From: Bacilli bacterium | GTDB lineage: Bacteria; Bacillota_I; Bacilli_A; RFN20; CAG-826 | DNA: 36,812 nt | Direction: 5' to 3' | Assembly: GCA_017635565.1 (NCBI GenBank) | Contig: JAGBLE010000016.1 | Coordinates: 1 to 36,812 of the forward strand | Part shown: positions 26,844 through 34,774 of the stretch, one piece after another | How positions within the stretch are numbered: position 1 is the first letter of the stretch | Layout: the number at the start of each line of letters is the position of its first letter | Notes under the pieces: generated by a model | Told to the model about the DNA's origin: nothing | What the model saw: only the letters and a program-made list of their open reading frames with translations | Databases searched by the model: none | Translations under genes and position numbers: made by a program

Positions 26844-27164
26844 ATGGCAGAAAATATGAAACACGAAGTAGTGGTTGTTATTGTTAATGAAGGCCACTCA
26901 GAAAAAGTTATGGATGCTGCTAGGGAAGCTGGTGCTAGAGGAGGAACTATTTCTCACGCTAGAGGAAGTGGAACTAAAGACATGGAAAAGAAATACGGTA
27001 TTGTCATCACCCCACAAAAAGAAATGATTTACATCCTTGTTAATGAAAATATAAGAGATGCAGTCATGGAAGCCATTAATAAAGCGGCAGGGTTAGACAC
27101 TAATGGACAGGGCATCATATTTTCGCTTCCTGTCGATAATATTTCAGGAATTAAATTTGATTAG
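26844..27164 (+). CDS. P-II family protein
   Basis: A 106-residue protein with the P-II ferredoxin-like fold: HEVVVVIVNEGHSEKVMDAAREAGARGGTISHARGSG (about 7-43), a short loop region, then KKYGIVITPQKEMIYILV and a C-terminal EAINKAAGLDTNGQGIIFSLPVDNISG like the P-II B- and C-loop region. The T-loop carries RGSGTKDMEKKYG rather than the GlnB YRGAEY motif, so it is a divergent P-II rather than a nitrogen-regulating GlnB. AGGGGG just upstream gives the ribosome binding site. It closes the DUF1538/P-II operon and is followed by a terminator. It probably senses a nucleotide or metabolite and controls the transporter. Confidence 0.8.
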   Translation: MAENMKHEVVVVIVNEGHSEKVMDAAREAGARGGTISHARGSGTKDMEKKYGIVITPQKEMIYILVNENIRDAVMEAINKAAGLDTNGQGIIFSLPVDNISGIKFD

Positions 27165-27176
27165 CATTTATCAATT

Positions 27177-27200
27177 AAAGAGACTTTGTTCTCTTTTTTT
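27177..27200 (+). terminator. Intrinsic terminator after the P-II genes
   Basis: AAAGAGA (27177-27183) pairs with TCTCTTT (27190-27196) around CTTTGT, running into a T-tract to 27200. It separates the DUF1538/P-II unit from the endonuclease gene. Confidence 0.85.
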
Positions 27201-27210
27201 AATGAAATGA

Positions 27211-27216
27211 TATAAT
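27211..27216 (+). promoter_or_regulatory. -10 box of the endonuclease gene
   Basis: A perfect TATAAT lies 18 bases before the ATG at 27235. There is no clear Shine-Dalgarno between them, and no good -35 is seen in the AT-rich upstream DNA. Confidence 0.4.
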
Positions 27217-27234
27217 ATAAATATAAAGTTTGTT

Positions 27235-29061
27235 ATGAGAAAAAGAATTATATCTTTATTAGCGATGTCGCTCTTAACTTTTGGAGCGGTTTCTTTTGCT
27301 TCAGTTCAAAAAACAAGCGTTCAAGTTGCTAATGGTTATTATAATAAACCAACAAAAACATACACCAATCACGATGCAGATACTTATTATTCTTCGATAA
27401 GTAGTTCGTTAACCGGAAAAGATCTTTTAAATGCCTTAAATAGTCTTAATAGTTCAAGACAAAAAACTTTTATCAGCTATAAAAGTGGAATGGGCATAAA
27501 TATAAATGAAAGTTATTACATCTACACTGATTATGATCCATCTTCAGTTCAATATGATTCAAATGGCCAACCATATGGAACAAGGATTCTTTCGTTTTAT
27601 TCTGGCACTCCTACAACGTCTTGGAATAGAGAACATATGTGGCCTAATAGTCATGGTGGAAATTTAGTTGAAAGCGATATTCATCATACAAGACCAACAA
27701 TTGCTTCGGAAAACGGAAGTAGAGGGAATTCTTTCTATGTTGAAGGTAAAGCAGACAACTCTAATGGTTGGGATCCTGCAATGGAAAGTTTTGGAGATGA
27801 AACTTATCGAGGCGATTCTGCGCGAGTTATTTTTTACGCGGCAATTGCTAAAACACAACTGACAATTATCGATGCCGAATATCATTCAACCTCAAATTCT
27901 AAAAAAGATTACATGATGGGCAAATTAAGTGATTTGCTTAAATGGAATTTAAAATATCCAGTATTACAAAGAGAACAAAATCGTAATGAAGGTGCTGAAT
28001 ATCTTCAAGGAAATAGAAACCCATTTATCGATCATCCAGAATACGCCTGTAAGATTTGGGGAAACACAAATGAAACAACGAAAGCAATTTGTAGCGGAGA
28101 AGATACCGAAAGCGTTGAAATTAGATATCAAAATAAAAAAGCAAGTGATACTGAAATTGCAGTCGGAGATTCAGTTGAATTTACTTCATATGTGAATGGA
28201 GAACTTAGTAGTGATGCATCGTGGTCTTTAGTTAATGAAGATGGTGGTGGCTATTTAAATGACAAAATCACTATTGAGAGTAATGGAAATAAAGTTACTG
28301 TAACCGCTAGTGGAGTTGATACTGCGTATTTAAAATTGACTCACACTTATGGTGAATCAAAAACAATATTTGATCGCATTAAAATAACTACTTTTGCTAA
28401 GCCGGTTTTAGAAAGTCTTTCTATAGAAAATCCTAAAACCACTTATTATGTTGATGATCAATTTGAAAAGCCTGATGTTATTGCTACTTTTTCTGATGGG
28501 AAAACGGAAAACGTGAAAGAAACCGCTTCTTTTAGTGGATTTGATTCTTCTGAAGAAGGAGAAAACACGATTGAAGTTAGTTACACAAGTGGTGATGTTA
28601 CTTTATCAACATCTTATAAAATCAATATCCTTCCAAAACCAGTAGCAAAGGCTCTTTCATATATAACCGCTACTAATCCAACCACAACCGAATATTATGT
28701 TGGTGAGACTTTCGATCCTACCGGTATGGTTGTTACCGCGTATTTTAATGATGACACAAGTGAAGAAGTAACTAATTATTCTTATCCAACCGAGCCTTTC
28801 TCAAAAACAGGTAATATTCAAGTTGAAATTTCTTATACCTTTGAAGGAGTTACAAGGACCGCAGTTATCACTGTTACTGTTAAAGAAAAAGAAACAACTC
28901 CTAGTTCTGGAGATAATAATCCATCGCCATTTTTGGCTTTCTTTGGTTGCAAAGGAAATTTTGAATCAACAAGTATAATTCTTAGCTCTATTTCTTTAGC
29001 GGGTATCTTATGTATCATAATTTCTTTCATTGTGAGTAAGGGAAAAAAGAGTAGACAATAA
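27235..29061 (+). CDS. Secreted, membrane-anchored endonuclease I family protein with Ig-like repeats
   Basis: A 608-residue exported nuclease. A signal peptide (KKR-like start MRKRIISLLAMSLLTFGAVS) is followed by an endonuclease I (EndA/NucM, beta-beta-alpha metal) domain at about 110-275, with the catalytic motif WNREHMWPNSHGG (130-142, His134) and the later DIHHTRPTIASENGSRGN block. Three C-terminal modules follow (about 295-555); the last two resemble bacterial Ig-like group 3 domains (YYVGETFDPTGMVVTAYFNDDT). A hydrophobic segment near 575-597 and a basic KGKKSRQ end would anchor it in the membrane. It probably degrades extracellular DNA for nutrients or biofilm control. Confidence 0.88.
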   Translation: MRKRIISLLAMSLLTFGAVSFASVQKTSVQVANGYYNKPTKTYTNHDADTYYSSISSSLTGKDLLNALNSLNSSRQKTFISYKSGMGININESYYIYTDYDPSSVQYDSNGQPYGTRILSFYSGTPTTSWNREHMWPNSHGGNLVESDIHHTRPTIASENGSRGNSFYVEGKADNSNGWDPAMESFGDETYRGDSARVIFYAAIAKTQLTIIDAEYHSTSNSKKDYMMGKLSDLLKWNLKYPVLQREQNRNEGAEYLQGNRNPFIDHPEYACKIWGNTNETTKAICSGEDTESVEIRYQNKKASDTEIAVGDSVEFTSYVNGELSSDASWSLVNEDGGGYLNDKITIESNGNKVTVTASGVDTAYLKLTHTYGESKTIFDRIKITTFAKPVLESLSIENPKTTYYVDDQFEKPDVIATFSDGKTENVKETASFSGFDSSEEGENTIEVSYTSGDVTLSTSYKINILPKPVAKALSYITATNPTTTEYYVGETFDPTGMVVTAYFNDDTSEEVTNYSYPTEPFSKTGNIQVEISYTFEGVTRTAVITVTVKEKETTPSSGDNNPSPFLAFFGCKGNFESTSIILSSISLAGILCIIISFIVSKGKKSRQ

Positions 29062-29134
29062 AATTTATTTCTTAAATAAAGCTAAAAACGAATATAATAA
29101 TATTAATCATTAAAGCATAGTAGGGGGATTATTT

Positions 29135-29467
29135 ATGCCAGTTAAGAAAGCGGTTCCTGCAAAAAAACCAGCGGTTAAAAAAGCAGAACCATCTAAACCT
29201 GCAGCAAAACCAGTAGCCAAGAAAGAAGCACCAAAGAAAGCTGCAGAAGCCAAAAAAGAAACACCTAATTTCCGTACATATCACTTAGTAAAGAGACCTG
29301 ATGGAAAATGGGAAGTTAAATTTGCAGGCGGACAAAAAGCCATTAAGCTCTTTGATACTCAAAAAGAAGCTTTGGAATATTCCAAGAAAATGGCTGAAAA
29401 TCAAGACGGCAAAGTCTTAGTGCACAATTCAAAAGGCGCTAATAAAGGCCGTATCAAAAAGAAATAA
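29135..29467 (+). CDS. DUF2188-like protein with a histone-like Lys/Ala/Pro tail
   Basis: A 110-residue protein in two parts. Residues 1-45 are a Lys/Ala/Pro-rich tail (KKAVPAKKPAVKKAEPSK...), like the tails of bacterial histone H1-like and HU proteins. Residues 46-110 form a small domain: YHLVKRPDGKWEVKFAGGQKAIKLFDTQKEAL...NQDGKVLVHNSKGAN, the DUF2188 pattern of a short three-strand sheet. Such tails bind nucleic acids non-specifically, so a nucleoid or RNA-associated role is plausible but unproven. AGGGGGA ten bases upstream gives the start. A TATAAT at 29093-29098 is the likely -10. A bidirectional terminator follows. Confidence 0.75.
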   Translation: MPVKKAVPAKKPAVKKAEPSKPAAKPVAKKEAPKKAAEAKKETPNFRTYHLVKRPDGKWEVKFAGGQKAIKLFDTQKEALEYSKKMAENQDGKVLVHNSKGANKGRIKKK

Positions 29468-29477
29468 TTCTTATTGT

Positions 29478-29515
29478 AAAAAATAGCGACGAATGTAACA
29501 ATCCGTCGCTTTTCT
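29478..29515. terminator. Bidirectional terminator between DUF2188-like gene and typA
   Basis: AGCGACG (29485-29491) pairs with CGTCGCT (29504-29510). T-rich DNA follows on the plus strand (TTTTCTT) and a run of six A precedes it, which is a T-tract on the minus strand. It serves the two convergent genes. Confidence 0.85.
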
Positions 29516-29521
29516 TATGCT

Positions 29522-31354
29522 TTATTCGTTATCTTGTTCTCTTTTAACGTGAGCTTCCCATTTCTTTCTTTCAGCAGTGTTAAGAATCTTTTTTCTCATT
29601 CTATAAGTTGAAGGAGTGATCTCAACTAACTCATCAGTGTTAATATAATCTAAACATGCTTCAAGAGATAATTTTCTTGGTGATTTTAAGACCACAGTTG
29701 TGTCTTTGTTACTACTTCTAACATTGGTGAGATTTTTCTTTTGAGTAACATTAACCGCTAAATCGAAATCATAACGATGTTCACCGACAATCATTCCTTC
29801 ATATACTTCTGTACCTGGAAGAATGAACATTGTTCCTCTTTCTTCGGTATGTTCGATAGCGTAAGGTGTTGCTTGTCCTGCTTCAACTGAGACAAGGACT
29901 CCAATATTTCTTTCTCCAATTGATGAAGGTGTCACTGGGCGATATTCACGATATGTGTGAGAAATAATTCCATATCCCTTTGTTAAGGTCATGAAATTAG
30001 TCATATAACCAAGGAGACCTCTACTTGGAATAACGTAATTAAGAACTGTAACAGTTTCTTTAGCGTCCATGTTAACAAGATCTCCACCTCTTTCTCCGAT
30101 GGTGACCATGATATCTCCAACGAATTCATTTGGAACATCAATTGTTAAATCTTCATATGGTTCACATTTGAGTCCATCAATTTCTTTGATGATGACTTGA
30201 GGTTTACTAACTTCAAGTTCGAATCCTTCTCTTCTCATGTTTTCAATTAGAATTGAAAGATGAAGTTCTCCTCGACCAGAGACAATCCAACTTTCTGTAT
30301 TTGGGATTCTTTCAACACGTAAAGCAACATCTCTTTGAGTTTCTCTGAATAATCTTTCTTCAATTTTTCGAGCGGTTAATAATTTTCCTTCTCTTCCAGA
30401 AAGTGGAGATGAGTTGGTTCCGAAAGTCATTTGAAGGGTTGGTTCATCTAATCTAATAAGTGGAAGAGGTTCAACTTTTCCCATATCACAGATTGTTTCT
30501 CCAACGTTTATGTCTGATAAGCCTGCGACTGCGACAATATCTCCAGCGTGAGCCTCATCAATTTCTAATCTTTTTAAACCTTGGAAACCAAATAATTTTA
30601 AGACCCTAAAGTTATTTGTTGATCCATCTAATCGTGATACGGTGACATTGTCATTAACTTTGATTGTTCCTCTTTTAATAGTGCCAATACCAATTCTTCC
30701 AACGAAGTCGTTATAGTCTAATAACGCGACTTGAAGTTGAAGTGGGCTATCTTTATCCATGCAAGGCGCTGGAATCTCATCAATAATAGCTTGTAAGACA
30801 GCATCCATTCCTTCTTTTTGTGTTGATAAATCAGCGTTATCTGAAGAAGTTCCTTTCAAAGCAGAAGTGTAGACTGTTTTAAAATCTAAAAATTCATCAG
30901 GAGCGCCTAATTCAATAAATAAAGTTAAGACTTCATCAAGTGTCTTTTCGATATCGATATTTGCTCTATCAATTTTATTGATAACAACGATTGGTTTTAC
31001 ATGTGCTTCAAGCGCTTTTTTCAAAACAAATCTTGTCTGAGGCATGGTTCCTTCAAAAGCATCCACTAAAAGGAGACATCCATCAACCATGTTCATGATT
31101 CTTTCAACTTCTCCTCCAAAATCAGCGTGACCAGGAGTGTCTAAGATATTAATTTTTGTATCGTTATAAATGATTGATGTTGTTTTTGCTAAGATAGTAA
31201 TTCCTCTTTCTCTTTCGATGTCATTAGAATCCATCGCACGATCTGAAAGTTCTTCATTTGATCTAAAAGTAGCAGAGGATTTTAAAAGCTGATCAACCAA
31301 TGTGGTTTTACCATGGTCTACGTGGGCGATAATTGCAATATTTCTAACTTCCAT
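29522..31354 (-). CDS. typA: Ribosome-associated GTPase TypA/BipA
   Basis: A 610-residue translational GTPase related to EF-G, involved in ribosome assembly and stress or cold adaptation. G1 is AHVDHGKTT (10-18), the switch I motif RGITI (about 50-54), G3 DTPGHADF (about 73-80) and G4 NKIDRA (about 127-132). Domain II, the EF-G-like domains III and V and the TypA-specific C-terminal domain (KSPRKLSLEACLDYI) follow; length matches the family. TAGGAGAG lies seven bases before the ATG. Its leader contains a terminator-like hairpin directly upstream of the Shine-Dalgarno. It is convergent with the DUF2188-like gene and divergent from the carboxylesterase gene. Confidence 0.97.
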   Translation of the reverse strand: MEVRNIAIIAHVDHGKTTLVDQLLKSSATFRSNEELSDRAMDSNDIERERGITILAKTTSIIYNDTKINILDTPGHADFGGEVERIMNMVDGCLLLVDAFEGTMPQTRFVLKKALEAHVKPIVVINKIDRANIDIEKTLDEVLTLFIELGAPDEFLDFKTVYTSALKGTSSDNADLSTQKEGMDAVLQAIIDEIPAPCMDKDSPLQLQVALLDYNDFVGRIGIGTIKRGTIKVNDNVTVSRLDGSTNNFRVLKLFGFQGLKRLEIDEAHAGDIVAVAGLSDINVGETICDMGKVEPLPLIRLDEPTLQMTFGTNSSPLSGREGKLLTARKIEERLFRETQRDVALRVERIPNTESWIVSGRGELHLSILIENMRREGFELEVSKPQVIIKEIDGLKCEPYEDLTIDVPNEFVGDIMVTIGERGGDLVNMDAKETVTVLNYVIPSRGLLGYMTNFMTLTKGYGIISHTYREYRPVTPSSIGERNIGVLVSVEAGQATPYAIEHTEERGTMFILPGTEVYEGMIVGEHRYDFDLAVNVTQKKNLTNVRSSNKDTTVVLKSPRKLSLEACLDYINTDELVEITPSTYRMRKKILNTAERKKWEAHVKREQDNE

Positions 31355-31370
31355 TGGTTTTCTCTCCTAT

Positions 31371-31397
31371 AAAAAATCTTTTCTATCTTAGAAAAGA
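31371..31397 (-). terminator. Terminator-like hairpin in the typA leader (possible attenuator)
   Basis: On the minus strand TCTTTTCTA (31397-31389) pairs perfectly with TAGAAAAGA (31385-31377) around AGA, followed by six T (31376-31371) and then TATAGGAG, the typA ribosome binding site. There is no gene upstream on the minus strand to terminate, so it lies in the typA leader or ends an upstream antisense RNA. Confidence 0.6.
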
Positions 31398-31447
31398 CAA
31401 TGAAATATTTCAAGAAATATATAAAAATATATTAAAAAATTTGTCTT

Positions 31448-31468
31448 TCTTATGTCTATTACATAAGA
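31448..31468. promoter_or_regulatory. Inverted repeat in the typA/carboxylesterase divergent region
   Basis: TCTTATGT (31448-31455) and ACATAAGA (31461-31468) are perfect arms around CTATT. It overlaps the -35 of the putative esterase promoter and could be an operator shared by the divergent genes. Confidence 0.5.
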
Positions 31469-31486
31469 CTTTTAATGTGTTATTAT
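31459..31486 (+). promoter_or_regulatory. Probable carboxylesterase promoter
   Basis: TTACAT (31459-31464) and TATTAT (31481-31486) are 16 bases apart, and the ATG is 32 bases downstream of the -10. The -35 lies in the right arm of the inverted repeat at 31448-31468. Confidence 0.45.
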
Positions 31487-31517
31487 TATTTTGCTAGCCT
31501 ATATTTGGAGAAAAAAT

Positions 31518-32846
31518 ATGAAAACAGTAAAAATAAACACTGATTTTGGAATTTTTTGTGGAAACGAAAAGGATAATTGCGTTGAACTTCTAGGTTTGCA
31601 ATTCGCTAAAACAAAAAGATTTGAATATGCTTCCCTAATTGAAAAATATGGTGAAGTTAACGCGACAAAATTCGCTCCTGCAGTAATGCAAAAAAGAGCG
31701 TTTCCTGAATTTGAACATTTAGAAGTTCCAGAAAGAGCGTTTTATCACAAAGAATTTCGAGAAGGAATTAACTTTGAATATGGCGAAGAAGGGTTATATT
31801 TCAATATCTATCTCCCAAAAGAAGGAAACAATCACCCAGTAATTATTTTTTATCATGGTGGTGGTTTTGACAGTGGTTCAATCAACGAGTCTCCGTTTAA
31901 CGGAGAAGAACTCGCTAAAAAAGGTAATATTGTCATATTTGCGACATATCGAGTTGGAATATTTGGTTATCTTACTCACGAAGAAATTTATAAAAAGTTT
32001 GGAAGAGATGGTAATTTTGGTCTTGATGATATGGTTCAGGCTCTTAATTGGGTTAATAGACATATCGATCAATTCGGTGGAGATAAAAACAATATCACTG
32101 TTATGGGTCAATCCGCTGGAGCGATGTCGATTCAATATTTAATTTGTAGTGAAAAAGCTAATGACTTATTTCATAAAGCAATCATGATGTCTGGAGCGGG
32201 ATTGTTCCCAAAATTTAGTCTTCCAAAACCATATAAAGAAACAAGAGAGTATTGGAATGAAGTTATTGCTTTAGCGGGCTATAAAACTTTTGAAGAATTT
32301 AAAAACACTTCACCAAGAACGCTTCTTGAAGCGGTTGATAAACAAAAAACACTTAGAAAAGATAACACTCGAAACACAATGCCTGTTATTGATGATTATT
32401 ATTTAACTGATTCCGTTGATAAATTAATGAAAACGCCGAAAGAGATGCCTTTAATTGTTGGTGTTACCAATAATGATATGTACACGATTCTTCTTTCTCA
32501 TATCGGCAAAAAATATGCAAAAAAACACAAAGGATATTTGTATTACTTTGATATCGACGCAAAAGGAGATAACAATCAAGCATTCCATTCTTCAGACTTA
32601 AGATATGTGTTTGGAACATTATCAACTTCATGGAGACCATATGATGAAAATGATTATAAAGTTTCTCAAATGATGATGGATTATATTTCTAATTTTGCCA
32701 GAAGTGGTAATCCTAATGATGAATCTTTGCCTCACTGGGACACATATAAATCAAAAGCGTTACACATTACTGAAAAAGAAACAAAACAACAAAGAATTCA
32801 CAACTGGAAACTATTTAAAAACACTTTCAAAAGTGATCCAAAATAA
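31518..32846 (+). CDS. Type B carboxylesterase family protein
   Basis: A 442-residue alpha/beta-hydrolase of the carboxylesterase type B family, cleaving esters of small acids or alcohols. The oxyanion motif HGGG is at 113-116, the nucleophile elbow GQSAGA at 197-202 (Ser199), and the C-terminal catalytic histidine lies in FHSSDLRYVFG. An acidic residue in the ...VTNNDMY region would complete the triad. There is no signal peptide, so it is cytoplasmic. The start is the ATG at 31518, with TTGGAG seven bases upstream; an upstream TTG at 31491 is rejected. It is shorter than the usual 480-550 residues, lacking some N-terminal sequence. A bidirectional terminator separates it from the convergent symporter gene. 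Confidence 0.88.
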   Translation: MKTVKINTDFGIFCGNEKDNCVELLGLQFAKTKRFEYASLIEKYGEVNATKFAPAVMQKRAFPEFEHLEVPERAFYHKEFREGINFEYGEEGLYFNIYLPKEGNNHPVIIFYHGGGFDSGSINESPFNGEELAKKGNIVIFATYRVGIFGYLTHEEIYKKFGRDGNFGLDDMVQALNWVNRHIDQFGGDKNNITVMGQSAGAMSIQYLICSEKANDLFHKAIMMSGAGLFPKFSLPKPYKETREYWNEVIALAGYKTFEEFKNTSPRTLLEAVDKQKTLRKDNTRNTMPVIDDYYLTDSVDKLMKTPKEMPLIVGVTNNDMYTILLSHIGKKYAKKHKGYLYYFDIDAKGDNNQAFHSSDLRYVFGTLSTSWRPYDENDYKVSQMMMDYISNFARSGNPNDESLPHWDTYKSKALHITEKETKQQRIHNWKLFKNTFKSDPK

Positions 32847-32882
32847 AAAAATCCGTGGGTTTAAAACTCACGGATTATTTTT
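32844..32882. terminator. Bidirectional terminator between esterase and symporter genes
   Basis: AATCCGTG (32850-32857) pairs with CACGGATT (32869-32876), extended inward through a G-T wobble and GTTT/AAAC. The plus strand continues ATTTTT, and the minus strand continues with a long T-tract (complement of 32844-32850). Confidence 0.9.
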
Positions 32883-32894
32883 AAATAAAACTAA

Positions 32895-34565
32895 TTATTG
32901 ATGAGCTTCTTCACCAATGGTGATTTCATTATTTGCTACTTGTTTAGCGAGTAATTCTTCTTTAGCAACTTGTAATTCTGCTGTTTTCTTATGATTAAGA
33001 GCGTAAACAAAGAAGAATACTAACGCCATAACTCCAAACATAACTGCAGGAATAATTGTCGCCATTTTATACATTGTATCAAGTGTTTGAGCGGTTTGAA
33101 CTTGACCAGCACCTGTTCGATAATTCATCGCTAATAAAGCAGCGTTAACTGCAACAGCAGCAATGACTTGTCCGAATTTGCGGAAGAACATGAATGCTGA
33201 GTAGGAAGTTCCATCGTTTCTCATTCCGGTTTTAACTTCAACATCATCAATTGCATCTGTGGCAATTGCCCAGATTTCAAGAGTGATGATTGATAAACCA
33301 ACACCAGAGAGTAAACAGAACGCTAAGAACAAGAATGGAATCTTAACGATGACTGGTTGTAAGAAGAATAATGCAAGGTTAGAAACAGCTGCAATAGATG
33401 CTCCAACAGCGCATATTTCTTTCTTACCAAATTTACGAACAAGTTTACCTGCAAAAAGCATTAAAACCGCCATTGGCAAATATGTACAAACCATGGAGAC
33501 CATATTCATCCAGTTCATACCAAACATATCATTAAATAAATATGTGTAGAACGATTGAGTAAACATTTGTCCAGCAAGTAATAACATACCAACTAAACAA
33601 ACTCCAACGAATGAACGATTCTTAAATAAAGCCTTGATAATAGCAAGAACGCCATTCTTTTGTTTATTTTCTTTTGTTTTTTCTTCTCGACTAACAGCGA
33701 TTACTCTTTCTTTATTCCACTTATATGCAAGGAAAAGTAAGACCGCAGCAATAACTGCACTAACAGCGACTCCAATGATGATTGGCAAATATTGAACGGT
33801 GGTTAAGACTTGACCATTTTCGCCTAATTGCTTAAGAACACCGCCATCAACTAATGCTGGTGTATTTCCGTTTGCATAGTCGTTTTGAAGAGTGGTGACA
33901 AGTGTTCCTGCTTCTTTCATTGAAGCGATATCACTACTACTATATTCGATGACAGTAGGACCTGCTGTTAACAAGTTTGATTTTGCCCAAATCATTGTGA
34001 CTAAGAGCACTGGAACTGAGCCTAAAGCAGCTCCAACAGAACGGAAAACTGATAATTTGTTTCTTTCTTTGACATCGGTTGTAACAATAGAAGCAAGAGA
34101 TCCGTAAGGGATTTGATGCATGGTATAAATCATACCAAAAGCGACATAAGTGATGGTGGCAAATACCATTGTGCCAACATTTCCCATCGCATTAGCCATA
34201 CCAGTCCAAGGTAAGAACATCAACACTGTTGCAACAGCAAGTGGGATTGATACATATTTCATCCAAACACGATATCGACCATTTTTGTTTGGTTTTCTTA
34301 AGTCAACAATTCTTCCCATGATAGGATCGTTAATTGCATCCCATACACGGGCGACAATGAACATAATCATAATGAAGAGTGGGCTTAAGCCTAAAATATC
34401 GGTGTAGTATTTTTGCAATAATGTTGTGACAGTAGCAAAACATAAGCATCCGGCAAAATCACCTAATGCATAACCGATATAGTCTTTTTGTTTGAGTCCG
34501 CTGGTACGCGAAATATATCCGGCGTTACCGCTGGACTCGACTGATTGCATTTTTTCTTCAGCCAT
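32895..34565 (-). CDS. GPH-type sugar (hexuronide) cation symporter
   Basis: A 556-residue MFS transporter of the glycoside-pentoside-hexuronide:cation symporter family, with about 12 membrane helices. The N-terminus KQKDYIGYALGDFAGCLCFATV and the block VARVWDAINDPIMGRIVDLRKPNKNGRYRVWMKY, with its conserved Asp and Arg/Lys pattern, are characteristic. A larger periplasmic-type loop (about 215-255) sits between helices. The chosen ATG at 34565 has AGGAGG five bases upstream; an in-frame start 16 codons earlier would lie just downstream of the TATAAT and has no Shine-Dalgarno. It is divergent from the mannonate dehydratase gene, so it likely imports glucuronides or hexuronates. A LacI-type operator overlaps its promoter. 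Confidence 0.9.
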   Translation of the reverse strand: MAEEKMQSVESSGNAGYISRTSGLKQKDYIGYALGDFAGCLCFATVTTLLQKYYTDILGLSPLFIMIMFIVARVWDAINDPIMGRIVDLRKPNKNGRYRVWMKYVSIPLAVATVLMFLPWTGMANAMGNVGTMVFATITYVAFGMIYTMHQIPYGSLASIVTTDVKERNKLSVFRSVGAALGSVPVLLVTMIWAKSNLLTAGPTVIEYSSSDIASMKEAGTLVTTLQNDYANGNTPALVDGGVLKQLGENGQVLTTVQYLPIIIGVAVSAVIAAVLLFLAYKWNKERVIAVSREEKTKENKQKNGVLAIIKALFKNRSFVGVCLVGMLLLAGQMFTQSFYTYLFNDMFGMNWMNMVSMVCTYLPMAVLMLFAGKLVRKFGKKEICAVGASIAAVSNLALFFLQPVIVKIPFLFLAFCLLSGVGLSIITLEIWAIATDAIDDVEVKTGMRNDGTSYSAFMFFRKFGQVIAAVAVNAALLAMNYRTGAGQVQTAQTLDTMYKMATIIPAVMFGVMALVFFFVYALNHKKTAELQVAKEELLAKQVANNEITIGEEAHQ

Positions 34566-34604
34566 AAATCCTCCTAAAAATTTACATAACGAAATTTCTG
34601 TAGC

Positions 34605-34632
34605 ATTATACATCTCATTACATATATGTAAA
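34605..34632 (-). promoter_or_regulatory. Promoter of the symporter gene
   Basis: On the minus strand TTTACA (34632-34627) and a perfect TATAAT (34610-34605) are 16 bases apart. The AGGAGG site and ATG at 34565 follow at a normal distance. Confidence 0.7.
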
Positions 34633-34641
34633 CGTTTTACA
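34627..34641. promoter_or_regulatory. LacI/GalR-like operator over the symporter promoter
   Basis: TGTAAACGTTTTACA is a near-perfect inverted repeat centred on CG, typical of LacI-family operators (and one base longer than a cre site). It covers the -35 of the symporter gene, so binding would block transcription. The regulator gene is not in the window. Confidence 0.55.
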
Positions 34642-34711
34642 ACGCTTTAATTTTATAACATCAATAATGGTCATTCAATGCACTTTTTAATTAATGGATT
34701 GTATTTTTCTA

Positions 34712-34725
34712 CTAAATATATTTAG
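34712..34725. promoter_or_regulatory. AT-rich palindrome upstream of the mannonate dehydratase gene
   Basis: CTAAATATATTTAG is a perfect 14-bp palindrome about 50 bases before the ATG at 34775 and 26 bases before the -10 TATAAT (34752-34757). It may be a regulator site, though AT-rich palindromes arise by chance. Confidence 0.3.
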
Positions 34726-34774
34726 AAATAATAATTTCGTAATTAACAATATATAATAATATTGGTGATTTATT

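Noticed and set aside
29064-29080. Inverted repeat TTTATTT/AAATAAA after the endonuclease gene as a terminator
   Set aside because: It has no GC pairs and no T-tract after it; too weak to call.
34566-34613. 16-residue N-terminal extension of the GPH symporter
   Set aside because: The internal ATG at 34565 has an ideal AGGAGG; the upstream ATG lies right after the start of transcription without a ribosome binding site.
34627-34641. CcpA cre site upstream of the symporter
   Set aside because: The repeat is one base too long for the cre consensus on either strand, so it is listed only as LacI-family-like.
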